From: Lineus longissimus
Taxonomy: Eukaryota > Nemertea > Pilidiophora > Heteronemertea > Lineidae
Reading direction: 5' to 3'
Assembly (NCBI RefSeq): GCF_910592395.1
Contig: NC_088314.1
Coordinates: 19,488,070 to 19,552,069, forward strand
Length of the DNA: 64,000 nt
This document shows, piece after piece, positions 10,171 through 20,759 of this stretch. Numbering within the stretch: the stretch's first letter is position 1; each line of letters opens with the position of its first letter. A program made the position numbers and the translations under genes. Under the pieces are notes generated by a model, which ran no database searches, had not been told where the DNA came from, and was given only the letters and a program-made list of their open reading frames with translations.

Positions 10171-11779
10171 GTTGTTTTCGGATTGAGTCGCCTAATTTTC
10201 GTGAGGAAAGTCCGTGAAATATCAATGGAGATCGCACAGAATGGCGGAGACAAGAGACACGCTTTGTTGTCCGAAGTTCCAGGTACCGAACAGCCAACAG
10301 GTGCGCGCGGCTGCAAGGCTTATTTTTCCTACAGTGCATAAGTATATGAGCGTAGGCCTAGACACGCCTAGATTATGTTTCAAAGGCCTGGTATTCTGAT
10401 GATAAACCTATAGACTGAGTTGTTTCGGTCAATATATATAAAAAAAATATTTACACTACACCAGGCTCTTATGCCAAGCAACGTCATTTGAGCTGCGATT
10501 GATTTTTATCGCTGCGGCCTCAGATGGTTATCACTGCAATCAACGACAGAAAATATTGCTTGTCTACGGGTCTGCTGGGTTTGACAGACGCCGGCTTGAC
10601 GACGGATTCCTCAGTTTCAGGCACCTACAACGACCACGCAAACGGCAGGAGACTTTGGTCACATGCGAAAATTTTCGTCGGTCGCTGTGACTAAAATCTT
10701 TTGTTTGCGAACGGGCCTGAAACGACTGTAGTGAGGGGCAAATTAACTTTTGATGGCACACAAAATCGTTCATCTTTGCATGCTTGGGTGCTGTATACTT
10801 CAGAAACCACTCTTCAGCGCCATATTCAATTTCTCTTTATCGTACTACTGATAGACCAGAAACCTGTTGCTTCCTCCCAACACCGTCATCCGGGGATTAA
10901 GACACCAGATGTTGCGCAACTTTGTTAAACGGTACATGTATTTTCAACACTAATACGTTGCAATTCGTGCGACAGATGCTACAACCCCGCCCCAATGAAG
11001 ACGGCTGTATCCACGGATTTATAAACATACATATACATTCGACTCTGGTTTCACCGACGTAAAACCGGTTGATTAATTACCAAAGGCTACCAATTAAGGT
11101 TACCAAGTCTGCTATCAAGACTGCCAATAGTAAGCCGGAACGTGACGTCATGACATCGGATTACTTGGTGTCTCCGACCCAACCACAGGTCGAGAAGGAT
11201 CGCATTGATAAGGCCTAGCTCCACACACATCGACTATTAAAGAGTTTAACAGTAACGCGGGTTATGTTGCTCATGGCTTTTGTTACATTGGGATTCTCAC
11301 TATTGTAGGTCACGTGTGTGGAGCCACGCCCAGCTAACTTAGCTTGTCAAAACAGTGAGTCCTTCACTTGCGCCTTCATGGGAAGATTTAATACGTCGCA
11401 GGGGGCCTGATTGTAGGCTATATCCTAGTATAGCTAAGCCTACGTGGTTCATCTCTTCAGTCATTTGCATCCGATTTGAGCGATATTTTGACGTGGACAA
11501 TGACTGCGCATTTTTAACATCATGAAACTAGGTCTAGGTGTATGGGGAACAGTTGCAAATAAGTGCACTGTCATGATGGTAGATAGTACTGTAATCAGTT
11601 CAATATATACACTCTACCCTTATAAGGGAGTGACCTACTATAGGGATAAGCGGAGGCAGGATTTTCAACTTACGCTCTAAAAAAGTGCATGTTCATTACG
11701 AGCCACCGTAGTAGTAGTTCTCGAAATGAAAGTAGTGTTTTCTTATTGAACCACCGTAGAATTGACAGAAATTCTCTAA
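10171..11779. other. Intergenic region between two divergent genes
   Basis: It separates the start of the minus-strand acidic gene from the plus-strand RWD-2H gene, so it should hold both promoters. I see no clear TATA box. Short open frames at 10.2-10.9 kb overlap on both strands and show no splice logic. Confidence 0.45.
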
Positions 11780-11787
11780 TGACGTCA
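11780..11787 (+). promoter_or_regulatory. CRE/ATF site upstream of the RWD-2H gene
   Basis: A perfect palindromic TGACGTCA. An ETS-like ACCAGGAAAT lies about 30 bp downstream, and a probable untranslated exon with donor CAG|GTACGT ends at 11915. This fits a promoter for the gene starting at 12625; the link is inferred. Confidence 0.4.
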
Positions 11788-11915
11788 TTTGTTTGGATTG
11801 CACCACAACCAGGAAATGATTGAAATGTTGACTGAGAATTGGTTTAAAATCACTTTTCTGGCTATTTCACAAACATACGATTGAAGCCGACGAATCAGAA
11901 GGTTCTCTAGAGCAG

Positions 11916-12559
11916 GTACGTGATTTTGAAAAGCCGAATTGGCTTTGAATGTGTATGTATACCGTGCTCAGAGTCAGAGCAGGAAAAAAGTGTTGGGCCC
12001 TACTTTATACTTAACTTACTGTTACTCATTACTGTTGAATTTTTGGCATTTCTCTTTCTCGTGCATTTTCTGGCTACAGTAATGCATGTTGAACACAAAA
12101 GTGCACAATGTAAACCTCCTTCCCAAGCCTGTACCCGCCTGCCGACAACAGCCTGAGTCATGTGCCGTGGTGGAGACTGGAGGGAGGTGCAGAGGATTGG
12201 CCGAGGACATATCCAGGGTAAAGAAACCCAAGGATCCTCTTTTTGTCAATGAAGTTTCCTAGAACCATTGAGTGTAAGAAAAAAGGACCCCCTGCCCTGC
12301 AGCCGGAATCCAGATCCTCCTTTTCCATATAAGTTCCCTTCATGATCGATCGTGACAAATTATTTTGGCCAGCGATGCAACCAGAAAAGCCATTCAGAAA
12401 GAGCTCTGGTGTGTGATTGGTGAGTTTTACATTTGTCCTTGTTCGAAGCCGTTGGATGGAGTCCTCGTTTCTGCAGGTGCTGGTGGAATCTGCAGTCGAT
12501 ATATCAACACTTAACCTTTTCTGTGTAGTTATTTTCAATCATTTCACATTGTCTTCCAG
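11916..12559 (+). other. Putative 5' UTR intron of the RWD-2H gene
   Basis: It starts at a strong donor (CAG|GTACGTG) and ends at a pyrimidine tract with CAG acceptor (TTGTCTTCCAG). The following exon leads without interruption into the ATG at 12625. It contains no convincing coding sequence. Confidence 0.4.
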
Positions 12560-12624
12560 TTAGTCAACTCCACAAGGACAAGCTGTTGTTATTCTGCAAA
12601 GTGAAGGACAACTTTAAAGAGATC

Positions 12625-14243
12625 ATGGCGTCCACCGTCGAATCCCAGAAATCTGAAGTTGAAGCACTCTCGGCCAAGTATGGTAAAGAATGCCGTGTGA
12701 TTGCTGATGTTGGGGACTTCACTTACATTGTCACGATTAAGCTACCTCAAGTATCGCTGAAATTCCAGTTGGATGGTAAGTTGACGTCCAGGGCCTGTTT
12801 TCCTTGTATTTTCTTTGTAAATTCTCTCTAGGACTGACCACATTTTCCCATTCATCATTTTCAGTTTCCTATCCTAAATTGGCACCGCAGATAATTGCAT
12901 CCTCCTCCATCCACAAAGAAAATACCCTGCACGATTTGACAAGTCGTCTCTTAGAGGAAACCCTATCTAGAGTGGGCGGGGCTATGATTGATAGCCTTGT
13001 AAGCGTAGCATCGGATTGGCTAAATGAAGTGGCACCAGTAATGGAGGTTAACGTTGACGAAACCAAAACCAAGAAAAAAGGCAAACAAAAAGGAAAGAAA
13101 AAGACAAAATCGAAAAATGAAGACGTGGATGAGACTCTTCATAAGAAACCTTCGATGAAAACGGCGACTGATGTCATCTCGCGCATAATGTGGGACGACT
13201 CTTTAGAAAAGGATGATTTTCTTGTCGGGTATATTGATCGTTTCCGTGGTTTATTGGAGAGGTCGTTTGCGGAGTTTTCTTGGGAGGATTTGGCGAGTGT
13301 TGATTATGATGTTCTAGCGATTCCAAAGCATCGAATTGAATATTTTAAGTATAAGGAGGTGAAAGTTTGGGACAAGCCATCTCGGGTTGATAATGTGTTT
13401 GGGTCGTCCGGGGACAAGAAACTGACCATTCAGAAGGTGATAGCCAACTATGACGAGGAACGTGCAAGACTTCCAGCAGCGTCTGAGGGTGGGGTTGCTG
13501 GGAACCTGGTTGTTCAGGATGACGTGTCATATGACAGTGACAGCGATAGTGATGATGGAATAGTTGTGTCAATAGGGGGCGCTAATAATGACTGCGGCTA
13601 TGAGGACCAGGAGACAGATTCTGACGATTTCTCATCTGAATCGTGGGGAAATAAACTGCGTCCGAATTACTTCATAGCGGTCAGAATCACCGACCCTGAA
13701 ATCATAGGGATGGTGAGTCACATCCAAGACGTTCTTAGTGAGAGGGAGCCCCGCTACCAGGAGTGCTGCATTGGTCCAAAAGCCCTACACGTCACATTGT
13801 GTACCTTAAGAATCGACACTCAAGAACAGTTGGCAGATGTTACTGATCAATTACGCTCTGAAGCACAGGAACTGAAGTCATCTGCTCGAGGTTTGAAACT
13901 CAAATTCGAAGGAATTGACAATTTTTTCCACCGAGTTCTATATGCGAAGGTCCATCATGGTGACGACTTTACAGCATTCGTCGATGAAGTGAAATTGGTT
14001 TTGAGAACTGGCGGGATTGAGATACGTGATAATTATGACTTCGTTCCTCACATGACTTTGATGAAAGTTTCTCGTCCTGTTGCCAGGGCGATGGGTACAA
14101 AGAACATCAGTCCTCACATCTATTCCGGGTCGGAGGATATTATTTTCGGGGAGCAGATGGTGGATGCGCTGCATCTCTGTTCCATGAAGGAGGAGAAAGG
14201 AGCTGATGGGTTTTATTACTGCCCTCTGTCACTTCCGTTCTAA
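12625..14243 (+). CDS. RWD domain and 2H phosphoesterase (AKAP7/LENG9-like) protein, 509 aa
   Basis: Exons 12625-12775 and 12865-14243 join at GT-AG (GATG|GTAAGT, TTTCAG|TTTCC), rebuilding a continuous QLD-V-SYPKLAP. Residues 1-110 look like an RWD domain (EVEALSAKYG start, YPxxxP motif, amphipathic C-terminal helices ending DWLNEV). A basic patch (KKKGKQKGKKKTK, about 118-134) may be a nuclear signal. An acidic linker (about 270-312) follows. Residues 315-505 form a 2H phosphoesterase fold with both catalytic H-x-T motifs, HVT at 359-361 and HMT at 446-448. This is closest to the AKAP7 NLS-domain/LENG9 type. That family acts on 2',5'-linked or cyclic RNA ends, and AKAP7 can degrade 2-5A in mammals. 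RWD domains bind proteins. ATG 12625 has an ideal Kozak context (ATCATGG). Substrate and partners are unknown. Confidence 0.88.
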
Positions 14244-14898
14244 CCCGTTCTTTATGCACAAGCATAATACCCGTGGCGCGGATTGTTTTAGGGTGTTGGC
14301 TTACTGTGGGGTTGGGGCAATTTGGGTGAAATGAAATTATATATCTGGGGGTTGTGATGTTGTCTTGATTTTGATATGCGTAAAATAGGTTGATGTGTGA
14401 TGTGGAGCACTCCGCGCCGACCCAAGTGTTTACAAATCGAACATGATGATTTGGGGGGATGATTTTCCTCCAAATTACTTACACTATACGCGTTTTTGGC
14501 CAAAACGACCGGAAAAATCAAACTCCACCGCTCTTCAAAGTGGTCTCGACTTATTTTGACGAACTATTTCGTGAATGGTGAAGAGTTGGTATGCAGACAT
14601 CCATAGCATGTTGTCTAAGCATGCCTATTGCCCTCAGAAACTTTCGTTTGATCTAAATACTATAGATAGCGAAACTTTTGAATATCATTTGGTGGTTGAG
14701 ATAAAAATAAGCACTGTTTAGCATTGCTATCTACTGCTACGCATGGCTGGCTGAAAAATGGCTTCTGCAGCAAAAGGTATTCAACCAGATGCACTCCACT
14801 CGTCACAAGAAAATTTGTAGTTCTTTTCTCACCATGCAAATATACTCCCTTGATGAAGGTTGTGAAATCACAAATCATTTTGCATCATGTGGAAATAT
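14244..14898. other. 3' UTR of the RWD-2H gene and flank
   Basis: No AATAAA occurs soon after the stop. The first ones are at 14912-14917, inside a fold-back element, and 15243-15248. The 3' UTR is therefore probably 0.7-1.0 kb long. No other gene is visible. Confidence 0.4.
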
Positions 14899-15022
14899 CA
14901 TGGGTGATATGAATAAAGAGTAGTAAATGCTTTCATCTAAAACTCCATGTACATTTACACTTGGCCTTTCTGTACAAAATTGAAGTAAAAGCATTTGCTA
15001 GCCTTTATTCATATCACCCATG
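14899..15022. mobile_element. MITE-like fold-back element, family A
   Basis: The ends CATGGGTGATATGAATAAAG and their reverse complement flank an interior shared in inverse orientation with 7476-7592 and 7612-7680 (AGTAAATGC, TGTACATTTACACTTGGCC). An AATAAA in the left end could act as a poly(A) signal for the upstream gene. Confidence 0.75.
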
Positions 15023-15348
15023 GTGTTTGATTTATTCAAATCAGTCCTACATTTATGAGGACGATGTCACAACCAGAAGACCAGGATAGATCATTGTGAT
15101 TTAAAAAACTAACTAATTAATTAAAGCAATTGTAAATGTAGGAATAGCAAAAGTAGCATGACTGTGATACATTGTGTCCACTCTATATAATAGTTTGTAA
15201 TTATATTTTATTGTAAAATTGGTGTCATTTAAGTTTGTCCACAATAAAATGATGATACTATAGAATCAATCAGTTAATCGATCAGTAGCAAGCAATAAAT
15301 CCACAGACATTTGATGCACAAGCTCTCAGACATTTGATGCACAAGACC

Positions 15349-15820
15349 CGATTTGGTCTGGATGTGACTGTCCCATCTCTCTCACCGTGTTGACAAGACG
15401 GAGGAGCAGCTGGGGCCGATGTGGTCTGGATGTGACTGTCCCATCTCTCTCACCGTGTTGACAAGACGGAGGAGCAGCTGGGGCCGATTTGGTCTGGATG
15501 TGACTGTCCCATCTCTCTCACCGTGTTGACAAGACGGAGGAGCAGCTGGGGCCGATTTGGTCTGGATGTGACTGTCCCATCTCTCTCACCGTGTTGACAA
15601 GACTGAGGAGCAGCTGGGGCCGATGTGGTCTGGATGTGACTGTGTCATCTCTCTCACCGTGTTGACAAGACGGTGAAGGAGCCAGGGCCGGTTCGGTGTG
15701 GTGGTGACTGTCTCATCTCTATCAGCTTGTTGACATGGCGGTCGAGCAGCCAGGCCGATTCGGTGTACTGTCTCATATCTCTCTCAGCGTGTTGGCAAGA
15801 CGGTAGAGCAATACAGGGGT
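15349..15820. repeat. 68 bp minisatellite
   Basis: Units begin with CGATtTGGTCTGGATGTGAC at 15349, 15417, 15485, 15553 and 15621, exactly 68 bp apart. The first four copies are almost identical. Two or three diverged, partly shortened copies follow to about 15820. Confidence 0.95.
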
Positions 15821-15829
15821 CCCAAAAGT

Positions 15830-16345
15830 CAGCCGAGCGTTCTCCAACAAGGACAATATCCATTCAAGGTGTCGATGTCTCAAAGGACAGTAAGGTGTTC
15901 TCCAACAAGGTCAAGAAGAACTTGATAAAAAGCTTCCCATTCAGAATGTCCCAAAAGAAAAGTACGCTGTTTTCCAACTTTGACAATAGTCTTCTTGATG
16001 AAGAGCTGCCTATTCAGGGTGTCGCGAAAGACAATAGGTAGTCCAGGTAACCTCGACCCTATCTGCCGTGCAGTGGAGGAGACTGATGAAGAAGTCTAGA
16101 CAGTAGGTTGTTCTTAACAAGGACACGATGGCTGGTGATCGATACAGGTGTCTCGAAAGACAGTAAATTGTTTTCCAACGAGGACAATTTTCTTGATGAA
16201 GAACTCCCTGCTAAAGGGTGTCTCAAGTGGGTTGTTCTTGACAAAGACATGATGGCTGGTTAAACAGTGGTTGTGAAAGACGGTAGGTTGTTCTCCATCG
16301 AGGACAAGATACTGCCTATTCAGGGTGTCTCGAAATAAAGGCAAT
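15830..16345. repeat. Degenerate repeat array next to the 68 bp minisatellite
   Basis: Diverged copies of GGTGTCTCGAAAGACAGTA plus TTGTTcTCCAACgAGGACAA recur every 75-110 bp. Open frames crossing it on both strands are a by-product of the repeat. Confidence 0.65.
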
Positions 16346-16807
16346 ACGTTGACCTCCTGCAGGGATGACTCGCACTGTTTATCACTTCTTACTTGAAAAC
16401 AACTTTTCGAATCATATCTTCTTCATAAACAAACAAAACACTCATGTTACCAATATCATATAATTTATTTCCACAGATTAAATTTCATCAATACACATAC
16501 TAAACATTATCTTTAGCCGATACTCCAGTTTCTTAAATATTCTAAGTTGGTCTTAGATCAATGAAACCAGAGTAATCACCATTGAAAGGAAACTGAATCA
16601 TACATCAACAACCACTCGTAAGAAATTTAGTGGCCAATTCTTTGATTTTAACATCAGTTTGTATCAACCCACAAACAGGGAGCATATTTCCCCCCACTTA
16701 GATTTAAACAAAAAATGTTTGCCATTTTTGACAATAGTCAAACCAGCGCGCAATTATACCTTGTGCTTGCACTGGTTAACAGAGCACATACACTAGTCTA
16801 CCCAGTA

Positions 16808-16908
16808 CAGTAGAACCTCTCTATCAAGGACACCCTCGGGACTGACCAGTACTGTCCTGAATAGAGGTGTCCTTATTAAAGAGGTGTCCGCTAGGGGAGA
16901 TTCCACTG
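16808..16908. mobile_element. Short pogo/Tc-like MITE
   Basis: It begins CAGTAGAACCTCTCTATCAA after a TA and ends in a degenerate complement (TTCCACTG). The interior repeats the GGACACC...GGTGTCC motif. The same ends occur in the larger copy at 19912-20071. It has no coding capacity. Confidence 0.65.
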
Positions 16909-17401
16909 AAACTGCACCTTAGTAAACTTAGTATTTGCCCAATACACCAAAAAAACCTAGTATTCCCACACTAAAGTAACTAGTCAGTATACCTAGTTAA
17001 GCAGACAACACATATTTGTGCAAAATTATAACAAGCTTGTCCAATAACATACGTGAATTGGCAACATCCATCAAAGTCCACTGAAGAGGAAAAAAGTACT
17101 GTATAATGTACAGGTTGTGCCACATACAAATGTACACAACCGGTACATGTAAGTAGTATGTTTGCATACATCACAAAACTATCCCAATGGGTGCCAGCTC
17201 AGGAGCTGCTCTCAACGCCTCTTTGGAAATTTGACCACCAATTCTTTTGACCCTGAACTTTTCAAATACGCCCCCCCCCTCCCAACTTATTTTAAATCGG
17301 GGCGCTACACATGACTCTATCCAGGCATCATTTGTGTTGTTCTAGCAGGAGCTAGCAATACCTTTGATAATTTCTTTAGATTCTCTGGGAGACATCATAC
17401 T

Positions 17402-17418
17402 CCCCCCCCCCCCCCCCC
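17402..17418. repeat. C homopolymer, 17 nt
   Basis: An uninterrupted run of 17 C. A second, interrupted C-rich tract lies about 130 bp upstream. Confidence 0.9.
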
Positions 17419-18333
17419 GAAATAGATATTCTTCCCACCCGCATAAAGTGACACTACAGGTAGAATCAACTCAAACCAAGGACACCCAACATGACAATAT
17501 CCCTCACATCAAAACAAAAGCAGTGGAAGAATGGGACATACCATTGTGAACATTTCGATAACAAATGAAGGAAATTAACAAACAAGGTGTCAACTAAAAT
17601 AGCCGGCAGACAAAAATGGCACTAGACTGTACCCGACTGTCTCACATGATGGTAGCACTGAGGACAAATGAGACGCACGATCATGCCTGCCATTTGATGA
17701 AGGAAATGTCTGTTTGCTTACTCATTTTGTCCATTGCTCGGACAGTATCAACTCCTTGGATGATATCAAAGCATAAAATAACCTACAGCAATACTTGAGG
17801 ACTGGAGAACAGTACATGAGGAATTCAATTCAGCCAAGGCTTGAATTGACCAAGACGCTCTACTTAAATTTCTATTCAGCCACCTCTACTTAAATTTCTA
17901 TTCAACCAGCCTTAAAAACAAAACATGTCCTCAACAAAAGGCAAGACATAAAGATAACATAACAAAAATGTGTTGGTGTAGAATGCTCGGCCAGAACCAG
18001 GGCATCGTAAAGAAATACACGACCTGTCCATAAACGCTTGATGCAGAGTTCTTTGATGGCCTTCCCCTAAAACGAGGTCCCCGAACAGTTGTATCACAAC
18101 TCTAAAGATGGCAAAGAATAGTCACATCCTACAGAAATTTTGATTGATGATTACATACTATGATGGTGTTCGATAAAAATATATACAAGTACATATTTTT
18201 TAGTTACTAAAACCCAGAAATTAACAAGATCTTTCGAATATGTTGTGAACCTTAATTCATGAAGCAAACTGACAGGTTTGAACTTGCTGGCAAATTGATA
18301 CACGCCCCACATCAAGTTTGATAAAGACTTGTC

Positions 18334-18339
18334 TTTATT
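18334..18339 (-). terminator. Candidate poly(A) signal of RYBP
   Basis: AATAAA on the minus strand about 490 nt downstream of the RYBP stop codon at 18826. Use of the site is inferred. Confidence 0.4.
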
Positions 18340-18825
18340 AATTCTTGCCGAAATGTTATGGCTTACTCAACGTCATCAATGACTTGTACATGTAAACACA
18401 TTTTAAACAATGCAACTAGGAAAAATTCTGACCTAAATTCTGATAAATTTTTGTGCTTTTGAAATACCCGCCTAAGATCATCTATTTTAGGCCGCGGCCT
18501 TAATCCAGAGGCTGTCTTTTATCAAGGTGAATTAGGTGATTACATCACATGATAAAAAAGTTCTGACAAAAATAGTTGCAGGTTAAGCAGAGATACCGAC
18601 TCAAATCACAATAATATCCCATACAAACACCAGTAATAGTTACCGATGTCAATCACCTAAAAGTCATCATGATAGAAGCATTTGTACTCTGCCCTCGAAA
18701 TGTGATCACGAAAAAGACAGCATTTTGAATTTGTCCCGCGGCGTGCTCGTAGTGGCATTGAAAACTTGAGGGTCAAGATGGAAGGCAGCTGCTTATGTCA
18801 ACACGGTCGAACACGTCCAGCATGA

Positions 18826-20618
18826 TCAGCACTCGAAATCAGACAACTCCTCGCCGTTTTGTTGAATTGAGTCGTTCACTGCATCAGTCTCTAGATCTGT
18901 GCTACTGTTTAAGTTCGTGTTATTGGTGTTATTATTGTGGTGATGAGCATCCCCTGATATTCGCCGCTCCTTCGGCTTATAGTCTGTGATTATTACTGTT
19001 ACGTTGTTAACGGTTACCGCCATGTGTTGGGCGCTACTCCGGTCGATGTTTTTTAATCGTGGCGGTCTGAAAAAGGAATGACGTACAAGTTATTCATTTT
19101 AACTCACAAATCAAAGACGACTCTACGGCTTAACCCTTAAATATTGTCACATAAAATGCAAAATAAATTACAAAACTGCTTTTGGTATGGCACACAGGCA
19201 ACAAAATGATAACCGTAAACCTTGGTTATCGTCAACCATGGTTATCATTAACCATGGTTATCGTCAACCATGAAATCATTGCAAGCCTTAATACTTCTGA
19301 AATTACACTTTCAAGTGAGAATTTCAAAGGCATGAAACACTGCTTACTCTAAAACTTTCTTTAAGAGTTGGGAAGTAGAAAAATTTCTTCCACCAAATTT
19401 TGGGATTTTTTCTTCAATTTGAAAGCCTTTCATGATTCGGACTTAGCTATTCATTGATGAAGAATTATCTGTCTTCAATGTGACTTGCTCTTTCATTCAT
19501 TCTGCTAGGTTGGGCAACATTATACGACATAGGAAGAAACCAAGCCACATTCCAGATGTCATACCGTAGTTTCTTTGTCCGTCGCTGTGTGCTATTTTGA
19601 GATATTGTCGAAGAGGATGAAGAGGAATCAAGATGTGTCCTTCTCTCCTTGCTTGGAATTATCTCCTCGTCCGTCTGCTCCCCATCATCGTCCTCATCTT
19701 TCAGCTCATCGTCCGGTTCTAACTTCAATGAAGATAGCGTGGCCGATTGGAGAGGTCGGTCCGGTCTTTCTTTTTTTAACGGCGGTGGTGGCACATACTG
19801 CTGTGCTATCTGGGCAGCAACAATTTGCTGGTTTGCACGCGGCTTCCTGAAATATGTCGCAAAAATTATGTCAACAAAAGACAAAATAATAGACAATCAA
19901 AAATGCAAGTACAGCGGAACCTCCCTGTTAAGATCACCCTCTCTATCAAGGACACTGGATTTGGCACCAAATTGGTCTTTTCTTTCAATTTGAGTTCTTT
20001 GATCAGGACACCTCTCAATTAAGGACAGCATCTGTCAGTCCCAAGGGTGTCTTAATAGAGAGGTTCTACTGTACTACGATATATCTCTGCACTACATCAA
20101 TCAGATAACACCCTCACCTTGTTGATGTACCTTTGCGTACATCACACATCTCGCACTTGAATGCCTCTGGTGGATTTTTAAACGTACAGACGCTGCAGTC
20201 CCACTTCCCCTCATCATGGTGCTTCATTTGACGTTTCGTTCTGAAAATGGCAAAAAATTATGGACTTATGGAGTGTTGGACGAGGTATTCTGGACTTACT
20301 AGGTCTACTTCCTGTAGATGGTGTGTAGGGGCCTAATATGCCATCGATCATGGTCTAGTGTATGCATTGGATTGTATTTGTAGGGTAAATCATATGCATG
20401 TGTCATGGGATGGCAGAGCCAGGGGCTACTATTGTACTACACGTATCTTATCTATGTGTGTACATGAATGATGAATGAATGTACAGGACTTCAGATGAAT
20501 GGAAGTCCATTTTCATGCCCCGATTTTATGCGATCTAGACGTATGAGGTCATTGCTATTGCATTTGATGTCTTCTCTGATAAAGGCTTTTACCTTCCAGA
20601 ACCCCTTTTTTCATCCAT
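18826..20618 (-). CDS. RYBP/YAF2, RING1-binding subunit of variant PRC1 (4 exons, 223 aa)
   Basis: Exons 20618-20593, 20240-20118, 19846-19565 and 19066-18826 join at GT-AG with matching phases. The start [13 protein letters not shown] parallels vertebrate MGDKKSPTRPKRQ. A RanBP2-type zinc finger follows, with W22, C24, C27, N31, C38 and C41 (WDCSVC, FKCEMCD), then the family signature [12 protein letters not shown] and a [12 protein letters not shown] helix. A Ser- and Glu/Asp-rich linker (about 85-140) leads to the C-terminal RING1-binding region, [13 protein letters not shown] and [15 protein letters not shown] (145-176). RYBP proteins bind RING1A/B and ubiquitylated H2A in variant Polycomb complexes in the nucleus. 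Length matches the family (about 228 aa in vertebrates). All landmarks are intact, so it should be functional. Whether it is the single RYBP/YAF2 gene cannot be judged here. Confidence 0.96.
19208..19272. repeat. 24 bp palindromic tandem repeat in RYBP intron 3
   Basis: About two and a half copies of GGTTATCGTCAACCAT, each containing AACCATGGTT, which is self-complementary. The short array could form small hairpins. Confidence 0.75.
19912..20071. mobile_element. Pogo/Tc-like MITE in RYBP intron 2
   Basis: The ends CAGCGGAACCTC and GAGGTTCTACTG are inverted repeats flanked by TA on both sides, as expected for a Tc1/mariner/pogo-type target site. Subterminal GGACAC and GTGTCTTAATAGAGAGG also pair. 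It lies between exons 2 and 3 of RYBP without disturbing them and is non-coding. Confidence 0.8.
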
Positions 20619-20697
20619 TGGCGCCACTGATGGTAAAATCAGCACAAAAACACTGCTGTCTGGCCCAGGATCGAACAAGGATCTTAAAAGAACAACA

Positions 20698-20745
20698 AAG
20701 ATGGCGTAGAATTGGTCACGTGCGCGCACTCGGCCAATCGGCGGT
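20698..20745 (-). promoter_or_regulatory. RYBP promoter motifs
   Basis: About 90-120 bp upstream of the RYBP start codon lie an E box CACGTG (20717-20722), CCAAT boxes in both orientations (20711-20715, 20734-20738) and a YY1-like AAGATGGCG at about 20698. CpG density is locally raised. No TATA box is seen, so this looks like a housekeeping-type promoter. Confidence 0.5.
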
Positions 20746-20759
20746 GGGATTCCCCCAAC

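Larger units (their letters stand above)
16346..18333. other. Region downstream of RYBP
   Basis: No gene recognised. It holds one short MITE (16808-16908), a 17 nt C run (17402-17418) and otherwise unique AT-rich sequence. The part nearest 18333 may be 3' UTR of RYBP if a distal poly(A) site is used. Confidence 0.4.

Noticed and set aside
12586-12624. Longer N-terminus for the RWD-2H protein starting at 12586
   Set aside because: The codon there is TTG, not ATG. The first ATG in frame is 12625, with an ideal Kozak context.
13345-13572. Antisense open frame inside the RWD-2H gene
   Set aside because: Shadow of the real exon on the other strand; the plus-strand frame has the domains and codon bias.
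15673-16041. 122-codon open frame as a gene
   Set aside because: It lies across the minisatellite arrays and shows repeat-derived sequence, with no domain or splice support.
20674-20700. SINE B-box-like GTTCGATCC on the minus strand
   Set aside because: No A box at the right distance and no tail. It lies in the RYBP 5' UTR/promoter and is more likely coincidence.
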